Made by a program: the position numbers and the translations under genes. Shown here one piece after another: positions 1 through 8,243 of a DNA stretch of 51,806 nt. Origin of the DNA: JADKIH01 sp031367345 (lineage in GTDB: Bacteria > Bacteroidota > Bacteroidia > AKYH767-A > 2013-40CM-41-45). Where the stretch lies: NCBI GenBank assembly GCA_031367345.1, contig JANLPR010000097.1:1-51806 (forward strand). The letters are read 5' to 3'. The notes under the pieces are model-generated. The model saw nothing but the letters and a program-made list of their open reading frames with translations. It made no database searches and was not told the origin of the DNA. How positions within the stretch are numbered: position 1 is the stretch's first letter; each line of letters opens with the position of its first letter.

Positions 1-1450
1 AAATTCTCTGACCGTTTTGTATACTGACAAAATAAATTCCCTGCATAATATCCGCTGTATTAATTTCATAAGATGTAGAATTGGAATTTATATTCACTCG
101 CCTTATTATTTTACCCAACTGATCGATGATTACAATTAAGCATCCGGAATGTAATGGTGAAGTTAAAGACAACGTAAAATGATCATTCGCAGGATTTGGA
201 AACAGTTGAAAAACATTTTCAAACTTTATTTCATTCACTGCACTCGAAAGCGTATCACACACACTTCCTGCGACCGGTCCCAAATCGTAATCCGGATTAT
301 TCGGCAGTCCCCAATAACAACGCTTACCACCCAGATTAAAACCGTACAATGAAAAATTACAACCACTTCCTACAACATCCGGATTATTGATCACACTCAA
401 ATTCATGTTTTCTGTGTGATACATGGTATCTTGATAGGGGTAATTGAAGTTTATTAGATTTGTCCATGCACACGACCAATATATTTTATTATCAGGTCCA
501 AGTCGAAGACTGCCACCTGTTTCAAAAGGATGAGTTAGTTGCACAATCGTATCTCGTGAAGCCCAGATATTTGGTGCAATGAGATCCAATTGAATTAATT
601 CTGTAGTCGCATCTGCATTGGAAAAATAAGCTACATTTCCATTAGGGGATAATGCTGACCCTGTTATACTAGGGCCGTTTACAGAAGGATTATAAATTAT
701 TTGTGCGTTGCTAAATAGTCCTGTGCACCTATCAAAATCAATTGTCTCAATCAATCCATTGTATTCCGTAAATAAAAACTTTGACCCGTTTTTCGAAAAT
801 GTCATTTTCCCGCTTCCGCCAGAAACAGCAGCGCCAATTCTCTGAATTGACTCATGAATTCCAAAAGGATCTACTAGATAAACATGAAGTGAGTCTTGTG
901 CATTCCCAGAATCATAATCTTTGGTAATAATCCACCAATCTCTTCCATTGCCATGTTTAACAGTTGCCATTGCATCCCAGGCTTTATATGTGTTTAACTG
1001 AATGTTTTTTTGGGTAACTGCTCCAAATCCTCCATTAAGGCTCATGTCGATGACAGAGTAATAAAAGCCATAACGAGAAGCCACATTTAAGGTGAACAAA
1101 TAATATTGAAATTGATTGCCAGGTTTTGGAATTATTGATAACTCATTATACCAGCCTTGACCAATTATTGAATCTCCATTTTGCATCAATAAATTACTCT
1201 TATCCCATATTTTAGTAGTATTAAATCCAAAAGTAGCACGAGTATTAGCATAGAATAACAAATTACCACTTGAGTCTGAAATTGATACACAGGAGCCCCT
1301 CGTATCCAAACTTGTAACTATGGGTACTGGAGGTGTTTGATTAAAATCAATCCCGGCGCTATCGCCAAAGCACCAGATATTGTTTCTGTTCTGAGAATAC
1401 GAATTCAGAGCTGAACCTAATAGCAAAAAAATGACAAGGAATCTTTTCAT
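1..1450 (-). CDS. T9SS-secreted beta-propeller-like protein (3' end outside window)
   Basis: Translating the minus strand from the ATG at 1450 gives an open frame running off the window edge, so the gene is partial at its 3' end. It begins with a Sec signal peptide (MKRFLVIFLLLGSALNSYSQ) followed by NNIWCFG and repeated short blocks of the type GNLLFYAN, YFSNADA and LRLGPDNKIYW, which are typical of Bacteroidota propeller-like surface proteins. Near the window edge it has a type A sorting domain (FQLFPNPANDHF, then GIYFVSIQNG), the signal for export by the type IX secretion system and anchoring at the cell surface. The role is unknown; a structural or adhesive function is inferred only from the architecture. 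Confidence 0.85.
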   Translation of the reverse strand, partial: MKRFLVIFLLLGSALNSYSQNRNNIWCFGDSAGIDFNQTPPVPIVTSLDTRGSCVSISDSSGNLLFYANTRATFGFNTTKIWDKSNLLMQNGDSIIGQGWYNELSIIPKPGNQFQYYLFTLNVASRYGFYYSVIDMSLNGGFGAVTQKNIQLNTYKAWDAMATVKHGNGRDWWIITKDYDSGNAQDSLHVYLVDPFGIHESIQRIGAAVSGGSGKMTFSKNGSKFLFTEYNGLIETIDFDRCTGLFSNAQIIYNPSVNGPSITGSALSPNGNVAYFSNADATTELIQLDLIAPNIWASRDTIVQLTHPFETGGSLRLGPDNKIYWSCAWTNLINFNYPYQDTMYHTENMNLSVINNPDVVGSGCNFSLYGFNLGGKRCYWGLPNNPDYDLGPVAGSVCDTLSSAVNEIKFENVFQLFPNPANDHFTLSLTSPLHSGCLIVIIDQLGKIIRRVNINSNSTSYEINTADIMQGIYFVSIQNGQRI

Positions 1451-1467
1451 CGGATAGAAATCTGACA

Positions 1468-1499
1468 CCATTGCCGTTGCCTGAAGTCAACGGCAATGG
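1468..1499 (-). promoter_or_regulatory. 12-bp perfect hairpin in the leader of the T9SS gene
   Basis: CCATTGCCGTTG at 1468-1479 pairs perfectly with CAACGGCAATGG at 1488-1499 across an 8-nt loop. It ends 18 nt upstream of the ATG at 1450, so it would lie in the 5' leader of the minus-strand gene. There is no T-run after it in either direction, so it does not look like a simple terminator. A structural or regulatory role in the leader is inferred. Confidence 0.45.
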
Positions 1500-1645
1500 A
1501 ATTGATGTCTTTTAGAATATTTTTTAAAAATAGTGATTAAACTATTCCTCAATTCTATAAATTATATTTTCAGAAATTTAATAAATTTATGAATACAAAA
1601 AAAACGTGTTTTGTCACTTTTTCATACCATTCACAACTTTACAAG

Positions 1646-2061
1646 TTAAAATTGAAGAATGAAATTGAATGTTCTTATCAACTCATCAATAAATTGAAAC
1701 GAAACTGTTTGTTTCAAATCAGGATGTAAGCTAAGGCTAACTGGGCATGTTTTTGCAGTATTGACTAAAATCATTTTTTCTTTCTGAGAATAGAGTTGGT
1801 CTCCCATATTGAACTCAATGACTACTTCGCTCACGCATCTTGGATTGGCGGCCATAATTTTAGTGATTTTGCAACTTACTTTTTCATAAAAATATTGTGT
1901 GTTTCAGTACCAATTCCCATCACAGTCATCATGTATGTAACTAAAGATGTAGCCAAGAGAGCTGCCGGAGAGAATGATTCTCCTTTTCTATGATTATCGA
2001 TTGGTGCTATCAAAAATTGCAACCGACTTGGCGGAATGTCACGAGAACTTATTGGTTGCAA
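1646..2061 (-). pseudogene. OsmC-family peroxiredoxin-like protein, frameshifted remnant
   Basis: Two minus-strand frames together spell an OsmC/Ohr-type protein. The first (2061-1876) gives PIDNHRKGESFSPAALLATS then LVTYMMTVMGI. The second (about 1885-1646) gives KITKIMAANPRCVSEVVIEF and KTCPVSLSLHPDLKQ. The frames change at a short A/T run near 1876-1885, where the first frame hits TAA. The N-terminal 20 or so residues and any good start codon are missing. The first redox cysteine expected in the (S/T)CMxTxMG motif is a tyrosine here (VTYMMTVMGI), while the CPV cysteine remains. OsmC proteins detoxify organic hydroperoxides with both cysteines, so this copy should be inactive even without the frameshift. 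Confidence 0.75.
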
Positions 2062-2179
2062 TTTTTTATTTACCTTTCTCCTACCTTATTCCAACAAAAA
2101 TAAACGTCAGGCAATTCCTATTCCGATAAGTGCCGAAATCAATTGGTAACTATCAATTAAACATGCCAATTAATTTACT

Positions 2180-3478
2180 TCAATTATCAAATAACAATTC
2201 CATTCTAGAACTTCTTGAACCTTTTATTAAGATATAAGAATTTTCAGGATGATTTTTTTTGAAATACGCTGATGCTAATTGCGAATTATCAAAATGCATA
2301 CAAGCAATTTGGTCGGCAAAGGATCCGAAATTTTTCCCAACTAAAATAAGTTGTTTGTAATCGATCGCTTTCAATAGTTCAATAATTTTTTTATGCTCAG
2401 CTTCACTTTCTTCACCGAGCTCCGCCATATCGCCAATACAAATATATTTCGAATCGGAATTCATTTTATTGAAATTGATTAGCGCCGCTTCCATACTCGT
2501 CGGATTTGCATTATAAGCATCTAAGATAATCGTATTGCTTCCATCACGAATTACTTGCGAACGACTGTTATCAGGAACATAAAAAGCAATCGCTTCGCTA
2601 ATGTCTTCAGGCTTTACTTTGAAATAATTTCCAATTGCAATTGCACTCAAAATGTTCTCGAAATTGTATGCTCCTATCATCTGTGTTTCAATAGTCGCAA
2701 ATGCACCTCCACATTTCCAAGTCAACTGAATGGTAGGTTCTGAGTGAATCAATTCACCTGAACAAAAACAATTTTCTTTTGTACCATAACTCACCACATT
2801 TAAAGGCTGATTAATCTCTATCATTGTTTGGAGAATGTGATTATCGGCATTTACAAAAACGGTTTTCTTTTTTTTCTTTAAGTAAGCATACAACTCGCCT
2901 TTCCCTTTCTTCACTCCCTCGAAACCTCCAAATCCTTCAAGATGTGCTTTACCTACATTGGTGATTAAACCAAAATCAGGATTGGCAATTTCACAAAGTT
3001 GTTCAATTTCTTTTTGATGGTTTGCTCCCATCTCTATTACTACAAACGCTGCATTTTTTGGAATGGATAAAATAGTTAGCGGAACTCCTATATGATTATT
3101 TAAATTTCCTTTTGTAGCATGAACATTAAATTTTTTTGAAAGAACATTTCTAACTAATTCCTTTGTCGTTGTTTTTCCATTGGAACCAGTAATAGCCAGA
3201 AATGGAATTTTCAATTGTTGTCTGTGATAACTTGCCAACTGCTGAAGTGCTGTCAAGCAATCAGGAACCAATAAACATTGATCGTTTAACTGATATTCAG
3301 GTTCATCAACAATAGCAAACGATGCACCTGAACTCAGCGCTTTAATAGCGAACTTATTTCCATTAAAAGTTGGTCCTTTGAGTGCAAAGAAAATTGAGTT
3401 CGGGAGAATGGAACGAGTATCAGTTGATATTGCACTAGAAACAAGAAAGTGCGAATATATTTCCTCTATTGAAGTCAT
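2180..3478 (-). CDS. murF: UDP-N-acetylmuramoyl-tripeptide--D-alanyl-D-alanine ligase
   Basis: Adds D-Ala-D-Ala to UDP-MurNAc-tripeptide, the last cytoplasmic step in making the peptidoglycan precursor. The 432-residue product has the N-terminal STDTR segment (residues 18-22), the ATP-binding loop ITGSNGKTTTKE near 96-107, the middle-domain block IEMGANHQKEIEQL, and the C-terminal ILIKGSRSSRME, all in family order and at normal length. The open frame extends 36 codons upstream, but MTSIEEIYSHF at 3478 matches the usual MurF start, so I chose that ATG. It stands alone, away from the division/cell-wall cluster, and is divergent from atpD. Confidence 0.95.
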   Translation of the reverse strand: MTSIEEIYSHFLVSSAISTDTRSILPNSIFFALKGPTFNGNKFAIKALSSGASFAIVDEPEYQLNDQCLLVPDCLTALQQLASYHRQQLKIPFLAITGSNGKTTTKELVRNVLSKKFNVHATKGNLNNHIGVPLTILSIPKNAAFVVIEMGANHQKEIEQLCEIANPDFGLITNVGKAHLEGFGGFEGVKKGKGELYAYLKKKKKTVFVNADNHILQTMIEINQPLNVVSYGTKENCFCSGELIHSEPTIQLTWKCGGAFATIETQMIGAYNFENILSAIAIGNYFKVKPEDISEAIAFYVPDNSRSQVIRDGSNTIILDAYNANPTSMEAALINFNKMNSDSKYICIGDMAELGEESEAEHKKIIELLKAIDYKQLILVGKNFGSFADQIACMHFDNSQLASAYFKKNHPENSYILIKGSRSSRMELLFDN

Positions 3479-3673
3479 AGCTGCGAAATAAAGGAAAATA
3501 TTGAAGTTCTCGAACTCTTCGACTGATAGTTTCCACCACCTGTTATTATTTATTTCCACGAACAGGTTGATCAATCTTTTCTCCATAGAAATCGCGCTTT
3601 TAAACTCTGAAAAGCCACTTTTCTCGCAATCGTAAAAAATCCTATTTCAGAGTGGATTTTTAATTATAATTAC

Positions 3674-3681
3674 TACTTTTG
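3674..3681 (+). promoter_or_regulatory. TAnnTTTG promoter box of atpDC
   Basis: TACTTTTG fits the Bacteroidota sigmaA -7 consensus TAnnTTTG and lies 39 nt before the atpD ATG. I see no clear TTTG -33 element. The leader that follows is A-rich and lacks a Shine-Dalgarno, as is common in this phylum. Confidence 0.5.
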
Positions 3682-3719
3682 CGGTCTCAAAAAAAATCCC
3701 TTAAAAACAAATCAACCAA

Positions 3720-5225
3720 ATGGCGAATATTGGAAAAATCACCCAAATTATCGGGCCGGTAGTTGACGTAAGCTTCGAAGACGAAGGTTCCGTACTTCCA
3801 AACATATTGGACGCATTAGAAATTGACCGTCCCGGTAATACACCGATTGTACTTGAGACTCAGCAACACATTGGTCAAGACCGTGTTCGTGCTATCTCCA
3901 TGGAATCAACCGATGGTTTAACTCGTGGAATGGCAGTTCGTTCTGTAGGTTCTCCGATCATGATGCCCTCTGGTGAAGCTATCAAAGGTCGCCTTTTCAA
4001 CGTTGTTGGTGAGGCAATCGACGGAATTGGTACTGTTTCTAAAGTTGGTGGAGTTCCAATTCACCGTAACGCTCCTCGCTTTGAAGATCTTTCTACTGAA
4101 TCGGAAGTTCTTTTCACAGGGATAAAAGTAATTGACCTTATCGAGCCTTATTCAAAAGGTGGTAAGATCGGTTTGTTCGGTGGTGCAGGTGTTGGAAAAA
4201 CAGTATTGATCATGGAATTGATTAATAACATCGCAAAGAGTTACGAAGGCCTTTCGGTTTTTGCCGGAGTTGGAGAACGTACACGTGAGGGAAATGATCT
4301 TCTTCGTGAAATGATTGAATCTGGCGTTATCCGTTATGGAGAAGAATTCAAACACTCGATGGAATCGGGTGGATGGGACTTAAATAAAGTTGACATGACC
4401 GAACTTGCAAAATCGCAAGCGACATTGGTGTTCGGACAAATGAATGAGCCTCCAGGAGCTCGTGCTCGAGTGGCACTTTCAGGATTAACAGTAGCAGAAT
4501 ATTTCCGTGATGGTGATGAAAAATCAGGCGGTCGCGATATCCTTTTCTTTATCGACAACATTTTCCGTTTTACTCAAGCAGGTTCTGAAGTATCGGCTCT
4601 TTTAGGTCGTATGCCTTCTGCGGTAGGGTACCAACCAACACTTGCTACCGAAATGGGATTGATGCAAGAGCGAATCACGTCAACAAAACGTGGATCCATC
4701 ACTTCTGTGCAAGCGGTATATGTTCCTGCCGATGATTTAACTGATCCGGCACCGGCAACAACGTTTGCTCACTTAGATGCAACAACAGTATTGAATCGTA
4801 AAATTGCCGAGTTAGGAATTTATCCTGCGGTAGATCCATTAGATTCTACATCACGAATCCTTTCTCCTGCAATTGTTGGGGAAGAGCATTACAACACAGC
4901 ACAGAAAGTAAAAATTATCCTTCAACGTTACAAAGAACTTCAAGACATCATTGCCATTCTTGGTATGGATGAATTAAGTGATGAAGATAAGTTAACTGTT
5001 TCTCGTGCTCGTCGTGTTCAGCGTTTCCTTTCACAGCCGTTTAACGTTGCTGAGCAGTTCACCGGATTAAAAGGTGTAATTGTTCCAATCGAAGAAACAA
5101 TTAAAGGGTTTAACATGATTATGAATGGCGAAGTGGATGAATATCCGGAAGCTGCCTTCAACCTTGTAGGAACTATTGATGATGCAATTGAAAAAGGCAA
5201 GAAGATTCTTGCTGAAAACAAATAA
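3720..5225 (+). CDS. atpD: F1Fo ATP synthase subunit beta
   Basis: Catalytic subunit of the F1 sector, making ATP from ADP and phosphate as the gamma shaft turns. The 501-residue protein has the Walker A GGAGVGKT at residues 154-161, the catalytic GERTREGND segment near 184-192, the ALSGLTVAEYFRD block and the DELSDED lever near 417-423. Every hallmark residue is present. It is followed 11 nt later by atpC and ends at a strong terminator. The pair is separated from the other ATP synthase genes, which are not in the window; this split arrangement is usual for Bacteroidota. Confidence 0.98.
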   Translation: MANIGKITQIIGPVVDVSFEDEGSVLPNILDALEIDRPGNTPIVLETQQHIGQDRVRAISMESTDGLTRGMAVRSVGSPIMMPSGEAIKGRLFNVVGEAIDGIGTVSKVGGVPIHRNAPRFEDLSTESEVLFTGIKVIDLIEPYSKGGKIGLFGGAGVGKTVLIMELINNIAKSYEGLSVFAGVGERTREGNDLLREMIESGVIRYGEEFKHSMESGGWDLNKVDMTELAKSQATLVFGQMNEPPGARARVALSGLTVAEYFRDGDEKSGGRDILFFIDNIFRFTQAGSEVSALLGRMPSAVGYQPTLATEMGLMQERITSTKRGSITSVQAVYVPADDLTDPAPATTFAHLDATTVLNRKIAELGIYPAVDPLDSTSRILSPAIVGEEHYNTAQKVKIILQRYKELQDIIAILGMDELSDEDKLTVSRARRVQRFLSQPFNVAEQFTGLKGVIVPIEETIKGFNMIMNGEVDEYPEAAFNLVGTIDDAIEKGKKILAENK

Positions 5226-5236
5226 TATACGTTGAT

Positions 5237-5476
5237 ATGAATTTAGAAATCATTACTCCCGAGAAAAAAGTATATGCAGGCGAAGTAAGTTCTGTAATAG
5301 TACCGGGAACAAACGGACAATTTGAAATGCTACAGAATCACGCACCGGTGATTAGTACATTGCTGAATGGCAAAGTAAAGATTAAAGACAAAGAAGGAGT
5401 AAAATCATTCGATGTAAAAGGTGGTGTTGTTGAAAATCTGAATAATAAGATTATCATCTTAGCAGAATCCGTTTAA
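5237..5476 (+). CDS. atpC: F1Fo ATP synthase subunit epsilon (short form)
   Basis: The 79-residue protein is only the N-terminal beta-sandwich of the epsilon subunit (MNLEIITPEKKVYAGEVSS, then VPGTNGQFEMLQNHAPVIS). It lacks the C-terminal helical hairpin that in most bacteria inhibits ATP hydrolysis. Short epsilon subunits are normal in Bacteroidota, so I do not call it truncated. It would couple the rotor to F1 but should not provide the epsilon-type brake. It is cotranscribed with atpD and ends at the hairpin at 5499-5530. Confidence 0.93.
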   Translation: MNLEIITPEKKVYAGEVSSVIVPGTNGQFEMLQNHAPVISTLLNGKVKIKDKEGVKSFDVKGGVVENLNNKIIILAESV

Positions 5477-5498
5477 ACGATTACAAAATAGATTTAGG

Positions 5499-5530
5499 AA
5501 AAGGCGATTCGAAAGAGTCGCCTTTTTTTT
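5499..5530 (+). terminator. Intrinsic terminator after atpDC
   Basis: AAAAGGCGA pairs with TCGCCTTTT around a 10-nt loop, followed by a run of T. The entire 32-nt sequence is identical to the terminator at 15841-15872. It can also serve the convergent minus-strand transcript ending at 5551. Confidence 0.9.
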
Positions 5531-5550
5531 ATCTAAAATTATTCCGATAC

Positions 5551-6786
5551 TCATTGTACGTAAATAGTATTTTTGACTTTCTTCACTTGACTTATAACAA
5601 CAACAAGTACACCGGTGAATAAAATCAATGCAGCAATTAAAAGATATTGATTGATGTGATCGATGCTAATATTTTGCATCCCAAAGAGGCCTTGTGTCAT
5701 CAATAAAGCTTCGTTGAGAATAATTCCAATTGTAAATACCACAATTCCTTTCGAAAATAATGGCGTTGACACTAAGTATTTATTCACTACTATAAACGAT
5801 AAAATAAAAAGCGTTATTACTCCCAATAATACCAGATGTAAATAACCTATTACTATAGGACGAAATCCAAAAGCTAACTGACTTAATGATGGATGAGTAG
5901 ATCCTGCTTGTAATAGAAGTTTGATCGAGAATGCTATTGCTATTAATTTTAATAACGCGCCACCAAATCGTGATATGTTTTCTTTAAGTAATTTTTTATT
6001 TCTAAGTAAAAATTTTACTAGCCACACCCACCCAACTATTTGAAAAATGGAAGCCAGAACAACCAAAGCATAAAGCCAAAAAGGAATTTTCATCCAAAGT
6101 ACCGATAAAAAATATGCCGGTGCCAATGCAAAAAGAAATAAGTTGAAAATGGTTTTTAGACTTTTCGATTGTATACCAATTTAATTTAATTTCGCTATGA
6201 ATAAACCCATGATTGCAAAGAAAAACCAACCGTTGTATTGAAAGTGAAGGAAAAAATACACGGCCGATAAATACCATTTCTCATGAACAATTTTATTCGC
6301 CATCATAAACGCAAGAGAAAAAGCTCCGATGGAAGAAATTGCATTAAAAATAACGGCCGACTTAAACCATAGCTTGCTTGTATTATTGTTAGTGATTCGA
6401 TTAAGGTCTTTCCAAAAAACAAATGCAAAAACATATGCAACAAATATCGATAGCGTAGAAAAAATAATTGACAAAACACCATACCCTTCTATAGGAAAAG
6501 CTACCAACATTCCATAAGCGGTAAAAAGATTTGCAAATAATAAAAGAAAATATTTTTTAAATGCATGTTCTAACCCATTACTCCTCAAATACTCGACCAT
6601 AAGAGCCATTAGCGCTTGTGTTACCCAACCACCAAAAGCAAAATGTGAATGACCTTGCAATAAATGTTTTTGATCAACGAATGGTAGATAATAGGCAATC
6701 TTATATCTTAGAACGGTACCAATAAAAGCAAGAATAAGTAAATTCACTAATGCAACTTGTAACCAAAATTTCAATTCTTTTTGCAT
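5551..6786 (-). pseudogene. 12-TM heme-copper-oxidase subunit I-like membrane protein, interrupted by one in-frame TAA
   Basis: Two open stretches, 6786-6184 (201 residues) and 6180-5551 (209 residues), lie in the same reading frame and are divided only by TAA at 6183-6181 (...FIAKLN stop IGIQSKSLK...). Joined, they give about 410 residues with 12 predicted membrane helices, six on each side of the stop. Histidines sit in helix 2 (LQGHSHFAFGGW), helix 6 (FLHFQYNGW) and helix 10 (VIGYLHLVLLG), the helices that carry heme and copper ligands in oxidase subunit I. The family is an uncharacterised heme-copper-oxidase-like group; the redox role is inferred. I chose the ATG at 6786 (MQKELKFW) over the upstream GTG at 6810. 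The neighbouring Fnr gene and nos operon suggest a role in nitrogen-oxide respiration. Confidence 0.7.
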
Positions 6787-6847
6787 ACAATACTTTGTAA
6801 ATTCCGTCACAATTTTTTTAACGAGAAACTAATTAAATTTTTCATAT

Positions 6848-7441
6848 CTATAAATACACTTTCCCCCGATCAATTACCAATTCCCCCTTTTCATTCAAGC
6901 TTCTGATAGACCTAATCACCGTCTCTACTCTTAAGCCTGTCATATTTGCTATTTCTTGTCGAGTAAGGTCCACTTGATATTTTTCTGATGAAATTGTTTC
7001 TGTTTTGTTTTTAATATATGTCAACAATTCAGTTATTCTTTTTTCGGGATTCTCAAAAGCCCCTGCTTTCAATAACATAAACTTATACCTTAATCTTTGT
7101 GTCAAAAGTTTACTGAATGCAAAATTAATTTCCGGATTCTCCATTAACATTTGAACAAATATTTTTTTTGGAAGACGAATTACCATCGACTTTTCATTCG
7201 TGATTGCAGTAGCCGCATAAGGTCCATCGTCAAATAAAGGAATTTCTCCAAAACATTCCCCCGGTTCTATAATTGTTTGAATATATTCTTTCCCTTCATC
7301 ATTCAAATTTACCCATCTCACTTTCCCGAAAACTAATTGATTGTAAAATGAACAACATGCTCCCTCTTTGAAAATAAATTCACCTGATTCATAATGCTTA
7401 TAAGTAGCACCCCAGGCTAATAAAATATTTACATCAACCAT
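6848..7441 (-). CDS. Crp/Fnr-family transcriptional regulator
   Basis: The 197-residue protein has an N-terminal cyclic-nucleotide-binding-type beta barrel (ESGEFIFKEGACCSFYNQLV, GECFGEIPLFDDGPYAATA) and a C-terminal winged helix (VDLTRQEIANMTGLRVETV, then IRSIRSLNEKGEL). It lacks the N-terminal cysteine cluster of true FNR, so how it senses its signal (NO via heme, redox or other) is unknown. The ATG at 7441 (MVDVNILLAWG) is preferred to a TTG six codons upstream. It is divergent from the nos operon, with three CRP/FNR-type palindromes in the shared intergenic region, so it is the likely nos regulator and may control itself. Confidence 0.88.
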   Translation of the reverse strand: MVDVNILLAWGATYKHYESGEFIFKEGACCSFYNQLVFGKVRWVNLNDEGKEYIQTIIEPGECFGEIPLFDDGPYAATAITNEKSMVIRLPKKIFVQMLMENPEINFAFSKLLTQRLRYKFMLLKAGAFENPEKRITELLTYIKNKTETISSEKYQVDLTRQEIANMTGLRVETVIRSIRSLNEKGELVIDRGKVYL

Positions 7442-7511
7442 CCTATCTTCTATTTGCAATTAAAGATAATCGTATTCATGTTTTTTACTTATGAGATATC
7501 GCACGTTTATT

Positions 7512-7527
7512 TATGACAAGAATCATA
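7512..7527. promoter_or_regulatory. CRP/FNR-type palindrome 1 (TATGA-N6-TCATA)
   Basis: TATGACAAGAATCATA is a perfect inverted repeat with a 6-nt spacer, the geometry of CRP and FNR sites (GA-N6-TC core). Its centre lies 78 bp upstream of the regulator's ATG, so it may serve autoregulation. Confidence 0.55.
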
Positions 7528-7535
7528 GTATGAAA

Positions 7536-7551
7536 TGTGATCAAAATCAAT
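7536..7551. promoter_or_regulatory. CRP/FNR-type palindrome 2 (FNR-like)
   Basis: TGTGATCAAAATCAAT contains GTGAT-N4-ATCAA, which matches the FNR consensus TTGAT-N4-ATCAA at 9 of its 10 fixed positions. The centre is 24 bp from palindrome 1. Confidence 0.5.
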
Positions 7552-7642
7552 TATTTGTTTTTTAGTAAAAAACCTTGATTGGCCCAGTATTCAATTTACT
7601 TATATCAGCTAAAGCTCTTATTAGATTACATGTCATTTGTCA

Positions 7643-7660
7643 TTATGATTTGACTCATAA
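7643..7660. promoter_or_regulatory. CRP/FNR-type palindrome 3, positioned to activate the nos operon
   Basis: TTATGATTTGACTCATAA is a perfect palindrome with a 6-nt spacer and contains the same TATGA-N6-TCATA as palindrome 1. Its centre (7651.5) is about 41 bp upstream of a start site predicted from the promoter-like TAATATTG at 7682-7689, the classic class II activator position. It is 69 bp from the first ATG of the operon. Confidence 0.6.
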
Positions 7661-7720
7661 AATCAAACCTTATACTGTAACTAATATTGTATAGAAAATT
7701 TCTTATAAAACTCAAACAAT

Positions 7721-8206
7721 ATGAAAAAGCCGTCAATTTATCTTTTACTATCTGCTATGATTTATATGTTAGTTGCATGTGGTGGAAATCCTCCAAATCA
7801 AGAGCAAACCCAATCAACATCTAAATCAGAAGCTACCGCGACGAGCGGAAATCCATCCTATGATCCTACAAGAGGAACCGGAAAGTATACTTCTGTAGAA
7901 GTTAGCCCTACACTTGATGTTTCAAAAGCCACGAATGGAGAAAAAACATTTGATGTAAAATGTTCTGCATGCCATAAACTAACAGATGAAAAACTAGTTG
8001 GGCCGGGATGGAAAGGTGTTACCGCACGTCATCAACCGGAATGGATCATGAATTTTATAACGAACACCGATGAGATGCTTAATAAAGATCCAAAGGCTCA
8101 AGCCCAATTAGAAATCTGTTTAGTGAGAATGCCTAACCAAAGCTTAAGCGATGATGAAGCAAGAAACCTCTATGAATTTATGAGAAAAAATGACGGAGTA
8201 AAATAA
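7721..8206 (+). CDS. Monoheme cytochrome c lipoprotein of the nos operon
   Basis: The 161-residue protein has a lipoprotein signal peptide (lipobox LVAC, Cys20), a Ser/Thr-rich low-complexity linker and one cytochrome c domain with CSACH as the heme attachment site. The methionine in RMPNQSLSDDEA near the C-terminus is the probable axial ligand. It would sit on the periplasmic face of a membrane and pass electrons to NosZ, as the c-type cytochrome genes that precede nosZ in clade II operons are thought to do. It is the first gene of the operon, 37 nt before the nosZ start. Confidence 0.9.
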   Translation: MKKPSIYLLLSAMIYMLVACGGNPPNQEQTQSTSKSEATATSGNPSYDPTRGTGKYTSVEVSPTLDVSKATNGEKTFDVKCSACHKLTDEKLVGPGWKGVTARHQPEWIMNFITNTDEMLNKDPKAQAQLEICLVRMPNQSLSDDEARNLYEFMRKNDGVK

Positions 8207-8243
8207 TTCTAACCACATTAAAGTGTATAAACCATTCAATGAA

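Noticed and set aside
1796..1993. Plus-strand 65-codon open frame
   Set aside because: It lies opposite the OsmC remnant, and the minus-strand frames have clear family motifs while this one has none.
4152..4561. Minus-strand frames inside atpD
   Set aside because: They are antisense to a fully conserved gene and show no motifs of their own.
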